Positions 8,640-16,356 of a stretch of 64,000 bases of DNA are shown here, in pieces. Position numbers and translations under genes: made by a program. Under the pieces are notes generated by a model, which ran no database searches, had not been told where the DNA came from, and saw only the letters and a program-made list of their open reading frames with translations. Every line of letters starts with the position of its first letter. Within the stretch, counting starts at the first letter, position 1. Origin of the DNA: SIG440 sp045631525 (GTDB lineage: Bacteria; Bacillota; Clostridia; Monoglobales; Monoglobaceae); the NCBI GenBank assembly GCA_045631525.1, contig JAZQUY010000007.1, forward strand, positions 1-64,000, in the 5' to 3' direction.

Positions 8640-8669
8640 AAAATGCAGTTCGTTATGAACTGCATTTTA
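8639..8669. terminator. Bidirectional terminator between ybaK-like gene and tmcAL
   Basis: AAAATGCAGTTC and GAACTGCATTTT form a 12-bp stem around GTTAT, flanked by A and T runs so it can serve both converging genes. It overlaps the last codon of the minus-strand gene. Confidence 0.85.
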
Positions 8670-9806
8670 TATTTTTGTCAATTCATAAATTTTATCAAAA
8701 ATTCGTTCTCTTTCCCACAAAGCTTTTATTTCTCGGTCTTTAAGCTTGTTTGCCTGAGAGGTGTTTCGCAAAATGGGAAGAGTTGCCGTCTTTTTTGCGG
8801 CGGCGATTATTTTTTGTCCCGTTTCGTTGTGGTCAAGGATTTTTATATATTTGGGGACGGTTTTTCTGCCGCTTTCTGTAATTCCCAAAAACGCTGAAAG
8901 AATAATTCGCCTTATTCGGCTGTGGGTATAGCGCTTGGTTTTTATGGCATCATAAAGCTCGTCAAGGGTTTTTGAAGATAGAGCCGCATCTTTTATGCGG
9001 TTTTCAAGTCCCTCGCTGACGTCGGCTATTTTCCTTAAATCTTCTGCCGGGGTTTTGATAAGGTGGCAGAGGATGGCCTCTTTTAATTTTGTTATTGAGT
9101 GGGGAGCCGCATCTTTCAAGACGCTGTTTGCGTTTTCGGGGATAAATTCAGAAAAGTCTTTGCCTGACGTGATTAAATCTCTTATATAAGATGCCGAGGC
9201 TATTCCATCTGCTGTTTCTTGAGCATCGTGACCTGCACCCTTTCTAAAAATCGCCACTGGTTTTATGCTGCTTTTTTGCAGGATAAGAGCTTTCAGGTAT
9301 TCAATCCCCAAGAGATTGTTGGGAGATGAGAGAATGTCCGCTTTTTCATTGCCCAAAAAATTTTCAACAGCTTTTGCCCGGGCAGATGGAAAAGAAAGTC
9401 CTGATGCGGAAAACTTATTCAAAAGTTCTGAAAATTCCGTTGGCTCATTGGCAAGAAGCTCCGCCATTTCGCAAAGACTTGCAAGGTCATCGCATTCCGC
9501 CCCAAAGGACAAAAAATCAATGCATCCAAGGGCATTTAAGGTTCTGACTGCACCAAGGGCAAAAAACTCTGCTGAGGCTGTTGAATATGCCGTTGGAAGT
9601 TCTAAAACAAGGTCTGCTCCGTTTTCGATGGCAATCTTTGCTCGAAGTTCCTTTGGAAAAATTGAGGAGTCGCCGCGCTGGACAAAATTTCCGCTCATTA
9701 TTGCCACAATAGCGTCGGCGCCCGTTTTTTTGCGGGTTTCTTCTACATGAAATTTGTGTCCGTTGTGAAAAGGATTATATTCACAAACTATGCCGGCAAC
9801 AGTCAT
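8667..9806 (-). CDS. tmcAL: tRNA(Met) cytidine acetate ligase (YlbM family nucleotidyltransferase)
   Basis: TmcAL activates acetate with ATP and transfers it to cytidine 34 of elongator tRNA-Met to form N4-acetylcytidine. The 379-residue product has the HxGH-type nucleotidyltransferase motif in VAGIVCEYNPFHNGHKFH at the N-terminus. It also has IMSGNFVQRGDSSIF and ADLVLELPTAYSTASAEFFA, all diagnostic of the family. The C-terminal part is helical with a conserved RIRRIIL segment. It converges with the YbaK-like gene and is probably monocistronic. The symbol follows the Bacillus subtilis YlbM function. Confidence 0.93.
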   Translation of the reverse strand: MTVAGIVCEYNPFHNGHKFHVEETRKKTGADAIVAIMSGNFVQRGDSSIFPKELRAKIAIENGADLVLELPTAYSTASAEFFALGAVRTLNALGCIDFLSFGAECDDLASLCEMAELLANEPTEFSELLNKFSASGLSFPSARAKAVENFLGNEKADILSSPNNLLGIEYLKALILQKSSIKPVAIFRKGAGHDAQETADGIASASYIRDLITSGKDFSEFIPENANSVLKDAAPHSITKLKEAILCHLIKTPAEDLRKIADVSEGLENRIKDAALSSKTLDELYDAIKTKRYTHSRIRRIILSAFLGITESGRKTVPKYIKILDHNETGQKIIAAAKKTATLPILRNTSQANKLKDREIKALWERERIFDKIYELTKI

Positions 9807-9904
9807 AAACGTACTCCTTTTGGGTATATTTGTATATAGTATACTCCAAAAGTTTCAATAAGAAAAGTATTTTTGAGAAAAAAATAAAAAAATCGCAATT
9901 ATTC

Positions 9905-9933
9905 TTGCATATATGGAAAATTTGTTATATAAT
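9905..9933 (+). promoter_or_regulatory. Promoter of pta-ackA
   Basis: TTGCAT at 9905-9910, 17-bp spacer, TATAAT at 9928-9933, about 50 bp before the pta start codon. Confidence 0.8.
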
Positions 9934-9982
9934 AGAAAAGATTTAAAGCAAATGAAAATTTTTTATATTGCGGAGGCGTAAA

Positions 9983-10978
9983 ATGAGTAAATTTTTAGAC
10001 ACAATAAAGGAAAGAGCAAAGAAAGACAAGAAAACCATTGTTCTTCCTGAATCAATGGATGCCAGAATTTATGAGGCGGCTGAAAAAGTTCTCAAAGAGG
10101 ATTTTGCCAACATCATTATCATAGGTACTCCTGAAGAAGTTGAAAAATACAGCAAGGGCTATGACATTTCGGGCGCTACAATCATTGACCCATATACATA
10201 CGAAAAAACAGAAGAATATCTCAACCTTTTTGTTGAACTCAGAAAGTCAAAGGGCCTTACATATGAAGAAGCAAAGGCTACTGCCCTTGGGGATTATATG
10301 TATTATGCTTGCCTTATGGTAAAGGCCGGAGATGCTGACGGTGTTGTTTCGGGTGCTTGCCACTCAACAGCAAACACACTCCGTCCAAGTCTTCAGATTG
10401 TTAAGACAAAGCCCGGAACAAAGCTTGTTTCAGCTTTCTTCCTTATTGTTGTTCCTGATTGTGAATATGGTGCAAACGGTGCGTTTGTTTTCGCGGATAG
10501 CGGACTTGTGCAGAACCCCAACCCTGAAGAACTTGCTGCGATCGCTGCTTGCTCAGCTGAATCTTTTGAACTTCTTGTTGGTGAAGAGGCTGTTGTTGCG
10601 ATGCTTTCACACTCAACAATGGGCAGTGCAAAACATGACGATGTAACAAAGGTTGTTGAAGCTACAAGAATTTGTAAAGAAGAAAATCCTGACCTCAAGG
10701 TTGATGGCGAGCTTCAGCTCGATGCTGCTATCGTTCCTGAAATCGGTGAGTCAAAGGCTCCAGGAAGCAAGGTGGCAGGTCACGCAAACGTTCTTGTGTT
10801 CCCTGACCTTGATGCAGGAAACATTGGATATAAACTTGCTCAGCGTCTTGCAAAGGCAGAGGCTTATGGTCCTGTAACTCAGGGTATCGCAATGCCAATC
10901 AACGACTTATCACGCGGATGCAGCGCTGACGATATTGTTGGTGTTGTGGCTATCACTTGTGTTCAGGCGCAGAAATAG
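9983..10978 (+). CDS. pta: Phosphate acetyltransferase
   Basis: Converts acetyl-CoA and phosphate to acetyl phosphate, the first step of the acetate/ATP-yielding fermentation branch. The 331-residue product is the short clostridial form without the N-terminal DRTGG extension. It includes KTIVLPESMDARI at the N-terminus, MVKAGDADGVVSGACHSTANTLRP near residue 115, and the C-terminal PINDLSRGCSADDIVGVVAIT. The ATG at 9983 has GGAGG upstream; a TTG 15 bases earlier lies upstream of that site. It precedes ackA by 41 bp in one operon under the promoter at 9905. Confidence 0.97.
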   Translation: MSKFLDTIKERAKKDKKTIVLPESMDARIYEAAEKVLKEDFANIIIIGTPEEVEKYSKGYDISGATIIDPYTYEKTEEYLNLFVELRKSKGLTYEEAKATALGDYMYYACLMVKAGDADGVVSGACHSTANTLRPSLQIVKTKPGTKLVSAFFLIVVPDCEYGANGAFVFADSGLVQNPNPEELAAIAACSAESFELLVGEEAVVAMLSHSTMGSAKHDDVTKVVEATRICKEENPDLKVDGELQLDAAIVPEIGESKAPGSKVAGHANVLVFPDLDAGNIGYKLAQRLAKAEAYGPVTQGIAMPINDLSRGCSADDIVGVVAITCVQAQK

Positions 10979-11019
10979 GAAAATTCTTACATACTATATA
11001 AGAAAGAAGGAATTGTTAA

Positions 11020-12219
11020 ATGAAAATTTTGGTTATCAATGCAGGAAGCTCATCGCTTAAGTATCAGCTTATTGATATGGAAACTGAAAAGGTTCTTGCT
11101 AAAGGTCTTTGCGAAAGAATTGGTATTGAGGGTTCAAAACTCAATCACACACCTGACGGTGGCGAAAAGAACGTTATTGAAAAGGATATGAAAGACCATT
11201 CAGATGCTATCCGTATGGTTCTTGATGCACTTACCGATGCAAATTACGGAGTTATCAAAAGCATGGACGAAATTTCGGCAGTTGGGCACAGAGTTGTTCA
11301 CGGCGGTGAAACATTCAGTGGCTCTGTTGTTATTGATGCAGAGGTTAAAAAGGCTCTTGAAGCGTGCATTCCTCTTGCACCGCTCCACAACCCTGCAAAC
11401 CTTATAGGTATTTCGGCTTGTGAAGAAGCAATGCCAAACGTTCCACAGATTGGTGTTTTTGATACTGCTTTCCACCAGACAATGTCAAAGGAAGCTTATA
11501 TGTATGCGGTTCCTTTTGAACTTTATGAAAAGCACAAAATCAGGAGATACGGCTTCCATGGCACATCTCACAAGTATGTAGCTCTTGAAACTGCAAAAAT
11601 GCTGGGAAAGAGCCCCGAAGAACTTAAAATGATTACCTGTCATATGGGCAACGGCTCAAGTATCACAGCTGTCGATGGCGGAAAGTCGGTTGACACATCT
11701 ATGGGCTTTACCCCTCTTGCAGGCGTGGTTATGGGTACAAGATGCGGTGATATTGACCCAGCTATTGTTAAATTTATTGCTGAACAGGAAAATTTGAGCC
11801 TTGACGAAGTTGATACACTTCTCAACAAGAAATCAGGCGTTCAGGGTATTTCTGGTGTAAGCTCAGACTTCCGTGACCTTGAAGCAGCTCAGGCTGAGGG
11901 AAATGAACGTGCAACACTTGCTCTTTCAATGTTTGTTGAAAGCGTAAGAAGATTTATTGGCTCATATATGGTGAAAATGGGCAGAGTTGATGCGATTATC
12001 TTTACAGCAGGTATTGGTGAAAACACGCCTGTTATGAGAAAAGCAATCCTTGACAATCTCCAGGCTTTTGGAATTGAAATCGACGACGAAAAGAATGCAA
12101 AGGCAATCCGCGGTGCACAGATGGAAATTTCAACAGATAATTCAAAGGTTCGTGTTTTGGTTGTTCCAACAAACGAAGAACTTATGATTGCAAAGGAAAC
12201 TCTTGAACTCGTAAAATAA
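11020..12219 (+). CDS. ackA: Acetate kinase
   Basis: Transfers phosphate from acetyl phosphate to ADP, giving acetate and ATP. The 399-residue product begins MKILVINAGSSSLKYQLID (signature 1), has the second signature RYGFHGTSHKYVALETA near residue 175, and MGFTPLAGVVMGTRCGDIDP with the catalytic Arg. All are characteristic of the ASKHA fold. The length matches the family. It is preceded by AGAAAGAAGGAA and followed by a short GGGCT/AGCCC hairpin with five Ts. Confidence 0.98.
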   Translation: MKILVINAGSSSLKYQLIDMETEKVLAKGLCERIGIEGSKLNHTPDGGEKNVIEKDMKDHSDAIRMVLDALTDANYGVIKSMDEISAVGHRVVHGGETFSGSVVIDAEVKKALEACIPLAPLHNPANLIGISACEEAMPNVPQIGVFDTAFHQTMSKEAYMYAVPFELYEKHKIRRYGFHGTSHKYVALETAKMLGKSPEELKMITCHMGNGSSITAVDGGKSVDTSMGFTPLAGVVMGTRCGDIDPAIVKFIAEQENLSLDEVDTLLNKKSGVQGISGVSSDFRDLEAAQAEGNERATLALSMFVESVRRFIGSYMVKMGRVDAIIFTAGIGENTPVMRKAILDNLQAFGIEIDDEKNAKAIRGAQMEISTDNSKVRVLVVPTNEELMIAKETLELVK

Positions 12220-12229
12220 AAATATTTAT

Positions 12230-12257
12230 GGGCTGCTGCACAACGGTAGCCCTTTTT
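12230..12257 (+). terminator. Terminator after ackA
   Basis: GGGCT (12230-12234) and AGCCC (12248-12252) flank a 13-nt loop and are followed by TTTTT. The stem is short, so some transcription may continue into sigH. Confidence 0.6.
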
Positions 12258-12286
12258 GTTCATAATGAAGGATTGGAGGGAGAGAA

Positions 12287-12919
12287 ATGGCTGAAAAGCA
12301 GGCTTTAAATTACGACAGTTTGTCTGATGAAGAATTGGTGAGGCTTTCCACTTTGGGGGACGGCTTTGCTACCGAACTAATTTTAGCGAGATACAAAAAT
12401 CTTGTTCGTTCAAAAGCAAGAACTTATTTTCTTGCGGGCGCAGACCACGATGATATTGTTCAAGAAGGAATGATTGGGCTTTTCAAGGCGATTCGCGATT
12501 TTGATGGTGAAAGACTTGCGTCTTTCCGGGGTTTTGCTGAGCTTTGCATAAAACGTCAGATTATCACGGCGGTGAAGACGGCAACCAGACAAAAACATAT
12601 GCCCCTCAATACTTATGTGTCCCTCAGTAATCCTGTATATGAGGGGGAGGCAGAGGGACTTTTGGAGGACGTTCTTTCGGGAAGCGCTGAAGCAGACCCA
12701 GAGCATCTTTTTATCAGCAAGGAAAACACAGAACTTTTGAATATGAAAATTCAGGAGGTTTTGAGTGAGCTGGAAAAAACAGTCCTCGCTCTTTATCTTG
12801 ACGGAAAATCCTATCAGGAAATAAGTAAAATGCTTGGCAAAACTCATAAATGTGTTGACAATGCACTTCAAAGAGTAAAGAAAAAAATGGAAAAATTTGG
12901 CGCTTTCAAGATGCTCTGA
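12287..12919 (+). CDS. sigH: RNA polymerase sigma factor SigH (Spo0H-type)
   Basis: A 210-residue sigma-70 family factor. Region 2 contains ILARYKNLVRSKARTYFLAGADHDDIVQEGMIGLFKAIRDF (about residues 31-71), closely matching the SigH core-binding and -10 recognition helices. Region 4 reads LYLDGKSYQEISKMLGKTHKCVDNALQRVKKK at the C-terminus. SigH directs early stationary-phase, competence and sporulation-entry genes in Firmicutes. GGAGGGAG precedes the ATG. A 480-bp intergenic region with DnaA boxes follows. Together with other genes here it points to a spore-forming lineage. Confidence 0.93.
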   Translation: MAEKQALNYDSLSDEELVRLSTLGDGFATELILARYKNLVRSKARTYFLAGADHDDIVQEGMIGLFKAIRDFDGERLASFRGFAELCIKRQIITAVKTATRQKHMPLNTYVSLSNPVYEGEAEGLLEDVLSGSAEADPEHLFISKENTELLNMKIQEVLSELEKTVLALYLDGKSYQEISKMLGKTHKCVDNALQRVKKKMEKFGAFKML

Positions 12920-12979
12920 AATTGGTAAAAATTTTTAAAAAATATGTAAAAAATTAAAAGTCAAGAAAAATTTTAATAA

Positions 12980-13021
12980 ATTATGTAAACTTAGTTTTGG
13001 ACAAGAATTGGTTTACATAAT
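12980..13021. repeat. 11-bp perfect inverted repeat, operator-like
   Basis: ATTATGTAAAC (12980-12990) is exactly complementary to GTTTACATAAT (13011-13021), with a 20-bp spacer. The T-run needed for a terminator is missing, and the arm spacing of about three helical turns (31 bp, start to start) fits a protein-binding site better. Confidence 0.6.
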
Positions 13022-13054
13022 ATTGGGAAAGAGTGGCAAAGCCACTGCTATAAG

Positions 13055-13140
13055 TTATTAACAGAGTTATCCACGTTATCCACAGGTTTGGGGATTTATA
13101 GGGGCAAAAACCCCTGAAAAAAAGGTCTAAATGTGGAAAA
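13055..13140. promoter_or_regulatory. DnaA-box cluster
   Basis: TTATCCACG (13067-13075) directly abuts TTATCCACA (13076-13084), and TGTGGAAAA (13132-13140) is the inverted form TTTTCCACA. The second and third match the consensus TTWTNCACA exactly; the first differs at the last base. TTATTAACA at 13055-13063 is a near match. Possible roles are DnaA-controlled transcription or titration of DnaA. Confidence 0.6.
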
Positions 13141-13321
13141 CCACTGATTTTAAAGGCTTTTGGAAAAAAGGAAAAAAATGACTATTGGTTGACAATAATA
13201 TTTTTTATATTTGAAAAAATTTAGAATGCATAAATGCAGAAAGAGCGAAAGTGGTTGGCTTTGTTGAAGGACCTTCAAAGAACGAAAAATCAAAGAAAAA
13301 CATATTTATTTTTCAAAACTA

Positions 13322-13350
13322 TTGAAAATATTTTAAAAATAGGATATACT
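13322..13350 (+). promoter_or_regulatory. Promoter of the DUF1858 gene
   Basis: TTGAAA at 13322-13327, 17-bp spacer, TATACT at 13345-13350, about 48 bp before the ATG at 13399. Confidence 0.75.
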
Positions 13351-13398
13351 AACAAAAGAAAGTCTACTTATGTTAATGAAAGTGAGGTGCCTTGAAAG

Positions 13399-13605
13399 AT
13401 GGCAAAGGTTACTAAAGATACTATCATTCTTGATGTGCTTCGGCTTGACCCTGAAACAGCTCCGTTTTTCCTTGAAATAGGAATGCATTGTCTGGGTTGT
13501 CCCTCAGCGAGTGGTGAAAGCATTGAACAGGCTTGTATGGTACATGGCACAGATGCAGATGCTTTGGTTGAGAAGATAAATGCTTTTCTTGATTCAAAGG
13601 CATAG
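13399..13605 (+). CDS. DUF1858 domain protein (hybrid-cluster-associated redox disulfide type)
   Basis: A 68-residue protein that is essentially one DUF1858 domain. It opens with MAKVTKDTIILDVLRLDPETA, then FFLEIGMHCLGCPSASGESIEQAC. The CLGC pair is the putative redox-active disulfide. Family members often accompany hybrid cluster protein or nitrosative stress functions in anaerobes, but the biochemical role is not settled. It has its own promoter and terminator. The ATG is preceded by GTGAGGTG. Confidence 0.88.
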   Translation: MAKVTKDTIILDVLRLDPETAPFFLEIGMHCLGCPSASGESIEQACMVHGTDADALVEKINAFLDSKA

Positions 13606-13621
13606 AATTTGCAACGAGAGA

Positions 13622-13659
13622 TACCGTTCCCCAAATTAGTTTTGAGGGACGGTATTTTT
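13622..13659 (+). terminator. Terminator of the DUF1858 gene
   Basis: TACCGTTCCCCAAA and TTTGAGGGACGGTA form a long stem with small bulges, followed by TTTTT. Confidence 0.85.
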
Positions 13660-13732
13660 GTGTGCCAGGGATTGATAAACATACTTCCTTATAATGAATG
13701 CTTAAATAAAAGAAAAAAAATAAAATTTTGTA

Positions 13733-13761
13733 TTGACAAACCCGTGGGAATTGTGTATAAT
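13733..13761 (+). promoter_or_regulatory. Consensus promoter of the tandem tRNA-Val genes
   Basis: TTGACA at 13733-13738 and TATAAT at 13756-13761 with a 17-bp spacer: a perfect consensus, as expected for a stable RNA. It may also serve yceD-rpmF downstream, because no terminator is visible after the second tRNA. Confidence 0.9.
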
Positions 13762-13806
13762 GATTGCTGACGCTTTATTGATGCGTTGGTTTCTGGAAAG
13801 GTTTAT

Positions 13807-13882
13807 GGGCGCATAGCTCAGCTGGGAGAGCATCTGCCTTACAAGCAGAGGGTCATAGGTTCGAGCCCTATTGTGCCCACCA
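13807..13882 (+). tRNA. tRNA-Val (TAC), copy 2
   Basis: 76 nt including encoded CCA, anticodon TAC in loop CTTACAA. Identical to the copies at 4654-4729 and 13920-13995. Confidence 0.96.
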
Positions 13883-13919
13883 TTTCTTTTTTATTAGCCA
13901 CCGCAAAGGCTCAGGATGT

Positions 13920-13995
13920 GGGCGCATAGCTCAGCTGGGAGAGCATCTGCCTTACAAGCAGAGGGTCATAGGTTCGAGCCCTATTGTGCCCACCA
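13920..13995 (+). tRNA. tRNA-Val (TAC), copy 3
   Basis: 76 nt, identical to copy 2, 37 bp downstream of it. The yceD coding sequence begins 26 bp after its CCA end, suggesting that the mRNA is released by tRNA 3' processing. Confidence 0.96.
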
Positions 13996-14021
13996 CATTT
14001 CTTTTTAAAGGGTACTGTGTG

Positions 14022-14519
14022 ATGAAGTTTGATTTGTTGCCTATTTTGAATGCGGACGGAAGACGGCTTATGCTTGACACTGAGCTTGACTTTGCGGGAC
14101 GAGAAGAACAAGGTGCGGTTTTTTTGACACCTGTCAGGGTAACTGGCGAATTTCTGAACATCGGCGGAAGAATTGAACTTGAGGCAAAGGCTGATTGTCG
14201 CCTCCGATATGAATGTGACAGATGTCTTGAAAACTATGAAGCTGATTTTTCGTGTTCTTTCAAGGAAATATTTAAAAAGGAAGACGCAAAACACGAGGAT
14301 GAACAAAACTCTGAGACAATAGTCCTTGAAGGAACGGCGATTGACCTTGATGAAGTGGTGCTTCTCAATATGATTGTTCATTTGCCGCTCAAGCATTTGT
14401 GCAATGAGGATTGCAAGGGCTTGTGCTCAAACTGCGGACAAAACTTGAACTTAGGGGAATGTGATTGTGACAACCGTCCCACCGACCCGAGATTTGATGT
14501 TTTGGACAAACTTTTGTAG
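14022..14519 (+). CDS. yceD: DUF177 domain protein (YceD family)
   Basis: A 165-residue cytosolic protein of the YceD/DUF177 family, which is linked to 23S rRNA accumulation and almost always sits directly before rpmF. The family cysteine motif appears as YECDRCLENYEADFSCSF near residue 65, and the C-terminus has LCNEDCKGLCSNCGQNLNLGEC. The ATG at 14022 has AAAGGG upstream; an in-frame extension to 13986 would lie inside tRNA-Val and is rejected. The conserved gene pair with rpmF supports the call. Confidence 0.92.
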   Translation: MKFDLLPILNADGRRLMLDTELDFAGREEQGAVFLTPVRVTGEFLNIGGRIELEAKADCRLRYECDRCLENYEADFSCSFKEIFKKEDAKHEDEQNSETIVLEGTAIDLDEVVLLNMIVHLPLKHLCNEDCKGLCSNCGQNLNLGECDCDNRPTDPRFDVLDKLL

Positions 14520-14580
14520 ATTATGCAGAGACAATGTTCTCTGTTCAAATTATTTTGATTGGAAAGAGGTGTATTTAGGT

Positions 14581-14760
14581 ATGGCAGTTCCAAAGAGAAA
14601 AACTTCTAAAGCAAGAAGAGATAAGAGAAGAGCTAACTGGAAGCTCTTGATTCCTGGAATGGTTGTATGTCCCCAGTGCGGTGAATACAAAATGCCTCAC
14701 AGAGTTTGCAAGGCTTGCGGATATTATAACGGTAAAGAAGTTATAAAGAAAGAGGCATAG
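14581..14760 (+). CDS. rpmF: 50S ribosomal protein L32
   Basis: A 59-residue ribosomal protein. It starts MAVPKRKTSKARRDKRRANW and carries a zinc ribbon CPQCG...CKACG, so it is the zinc-binding form of L32. The start at 14581 is the conserved one and AAAGAGGTG lies upstream. It follows yceD by 61 bp. A bulged hairpin with a T run closes the unit. Confidence 0.97.
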   Translation: MAVPKRKTSKARRDKRRANWKLLIPGMVVCPQCGEYKMPHRVCKACGYYNGKEVIKKEA

Positions 14761-14780
14761 TTAAAGCAAAGACAGTGAAG

Positions 14781-14817
14781 AAACCCTGTTGTTTTTGAAA
14801 ACAGTAGGGTTTTTTGT
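14781..14817 (+). terminator. Terminator after rpmF
   Basis: AAACCCT...AGGGTTT outer stem with an internal loop and a TGTTTT/AAAACA inner stem, followed by a run of T. Confidence 0.85.
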
Positions 14818-14851
14818 TTGCCCAAAATTAAATAAAGAATATTAAAAAAAC

Positions 14852-14880
14852 TTGCAGTTTAAATTTTAGTATGATATAAT
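14852..14880 (+). promoter_or_regulatory. Promoter of the comEA-like gene
   Basis: TTGCAG at 14852-14857, 17-bp spacer, TATAAT at 14875-14880. Confidence 0.75.
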
Positions 14881-14929
14881 AATTTAATATAGTATATAAC
14901 GAAATAGAATTTTGATGCGGAGTGGTTTT

Positions 14930-15373
14930 GTGTCAAAAGGGTTTGAAGAAAATATCGGACTTGAAAGCTTTTTCAGGAGACAGGAAAAGCTTATCAAGGA
15001 AAATGAAAAATATTCGCGGTTTTTATTTGCACCCATTGTTGTTATTGTGGTATCGCTTTTGATTTTATCTTACAATATGACTGCAGGGCGAAAAATACCT
15101 GCGTTTGATAGAACTCAAGGGATTGAAACAATATATGAAGAATCATCAAAAACCCTTGAAAAAACAGAGAACAAAAACGGCAAGATAAATATTAATACCG
15201 CGACACCAGAAGAACTTGACAGCCTTCCGGGGATTGGCAAAGTTAAGGCTGAAACAATTGTTAAAATGCGGGAGACTATGGGCGGATTCGGGTCCGTGGG
15301 AGATATTTTGAATGTTCAGGGAATAGGCGAGAAAATTTTTGATGAAATCGCCGATATGCTGTTTGTTGAATGA
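14930..15373 (+). CDS. ComEA-like helix-hairpin-helix DNA-binding protein
   Basis: A 147-residue membrane-anchored protein with one transmembrane segment near residues 28-50 (PIVVIVVSLLILSYNM). An acidic linker follows, then a C-terminal double HhH domain INTATPEELDSLPGIGKVKAETIV...ILNVQGIGEKIFDEI. This is the ComEA layout, a receptor for DNA during uptake, but comEC is not adjacent, so a role in competence is only suggested. I chose the GTG at 14930 because GCGGAG sits 7 bases upstream; ATG and TTG codons at 14915 and 14912 overlap or precede that site. Confidence 0.82.
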   Translation: MSKGFEENIGLESFFRRQEKLIKENEKYSRFLFAPIVVIVVSLLILSYNMTAGRKIPAFDRTQGIETIYEESSKTLEKTENKNGKININTATPEELDSLPGIGKVKAETIVKMRETMGGFGSVGDILNVQGIGEKIFDEIADMLFVE

Positions 15374-15401
15374 CAGACAAATTTTAAGGAGTGTATAAAA
15401 T

Positions 15402-16325
15402 ATGCCATTGTTTAAAGGGGCTCTTTCAAAAGAAGGAAAGGGTGTAGAAAAGGGCGAAAGCGAGAGAAAACGGGCAAGTGCGTTGTTTTTTGAGCTTTAT
15501 ACCAGGAAGTTCTGGGAAATCATAAAAGTAAGTTTTATGTTTCTTGTTGCATCGATTCCTGCTCTTTTGGTGATGATGTTTGTGTCAGGACAGATTTCGG
15601 TTCAGATAACAAATGTTTTGAAAGAATATCTGGATGTTGCCATCAAAATGGGGGGTGTAAACGACCCTGGCGTCCTCACTGCATATGTTTCAATTGCGGA
15701 TGTCATTATCAGAATATTTATTGCACTGCTTTTGACTGCACTTTGGGGAACAGGTCCCGCAAGTGCGGGGTATGCGTACATATTCAGGTGCTATGTCCGT
15801 GAAGAGCACGCGTTTATGTGGAGTGAGTTCTGGGAACATACTTTCAAAAATTTCAAGCAATCCATTTGGATATTTGTTATTGATATGTTGGCTTTTGTTT
15901 TGCTTGTTAATGCGTTCTTCTTTTATGCATCTCAAGGCGGATCTTTCGGCATAATGAAATATGTAATTATGTGTTTCCTTATGGTTTACACAATGATGCA
16001 TTTTTATATTTATCCCATTCTGATAAACTTCAAGGTAAAGCTCAGGGAGGCGTTTAAAAATTCTCTCTTGCTCACCATAATTGCACTACCAGCGAACCTT
16101 TTGCTTTTGATAGGTGTTTTGGTTATTCATTTTGTTATGCCTTATGTGGGAATAACCTCACCATCCCGTATGGCATCCTTGGGATATTGGACGGTTTATA
16201 TTGGAATGGCACTGTTTATACTTCAGGGGCTTTCAGGATTTTTGGTTGCTTTTGTGACAAACAGAGTTATGAAAAAATATGTTTTGGACGAAGAAAAAAC
16301 AGAAAATAAAAAAGAAGTATATTAA
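15402..16325 (+). CDS. YesL/DUF624 family integral membrane protein
   Basis: A 307-residue membrane protein with about six hydrophobic segments. The motif WGTGPASAGYAYIFRCYVREEHAFMWSEFWEHTFKNFKQ (about residues 113-153) is the hallmark of the DUF624/YesL family, whose function is unknown and which often neighbours carbohydrate uptake genes. The first 40 residues form a charged cytosolic extension. It lies 28 bp after comEA and 31 bp before the acyl-CoA synthetase, so it may be in one transcript with them. Confidence 0.87.
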   Translation: MPLFKGALSKEGKGVEKGESERKRASALFFELYTRKFWEIIKVSFMFLVASIPALLVMMFVSGQISVQITNVLKEYLDVAIKMGGVNDPGVLTAYVSIADVIIRIFIALLLTALWGTGPASAGYAYIFRCYVREEHAFMWSEFWEHTFKNFKQSIWIFVIDMLAFVLLVNAFFFYASQGGSFGIMKYVIMCFLMVYTMMHFYIYPILINFKVKLREAFKNSLLLTIIALPANLLLLIGVLVIHFVMPYVGITSPSRMASLGYWTVYIGMALFILQGLSGFLVAFVTNRVMKKYVLDEEKTENKKEVY

Positions 16326-16356
16326 AGATTTACATGTTTGAAAGGTTGTGTTTTTT

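Larger units (their letters stand above)
12920..13398. other. Long AT-rich intergenic region with DnaA boxes and palindromes
   Basis: No credible gene. It contains an 11-bp inverted repeat (12980-12990 with 13011-13021) and a GTGGC/GCCAC hairpin (13033-13045). Next come two abutting DnaA-box-like nonamers with a third inverted one downstream, and an AGGGG/CCCCT hairpin near 13100-13115. The perfect palindrome TTGAAGG-A-CCTTCAA lies at 13264-13278. It ends with the promoter of the DUF1858 gene. The sites are listed separately. Confidence 0.7.

Noticed and set aside
12920..13398. Chromosomal origin of replication
   Set aside because: Only three good DnaA boxes, no dnaA/dnaN/rpmH neighbours and no clear unwinding element next to an ordered box array.
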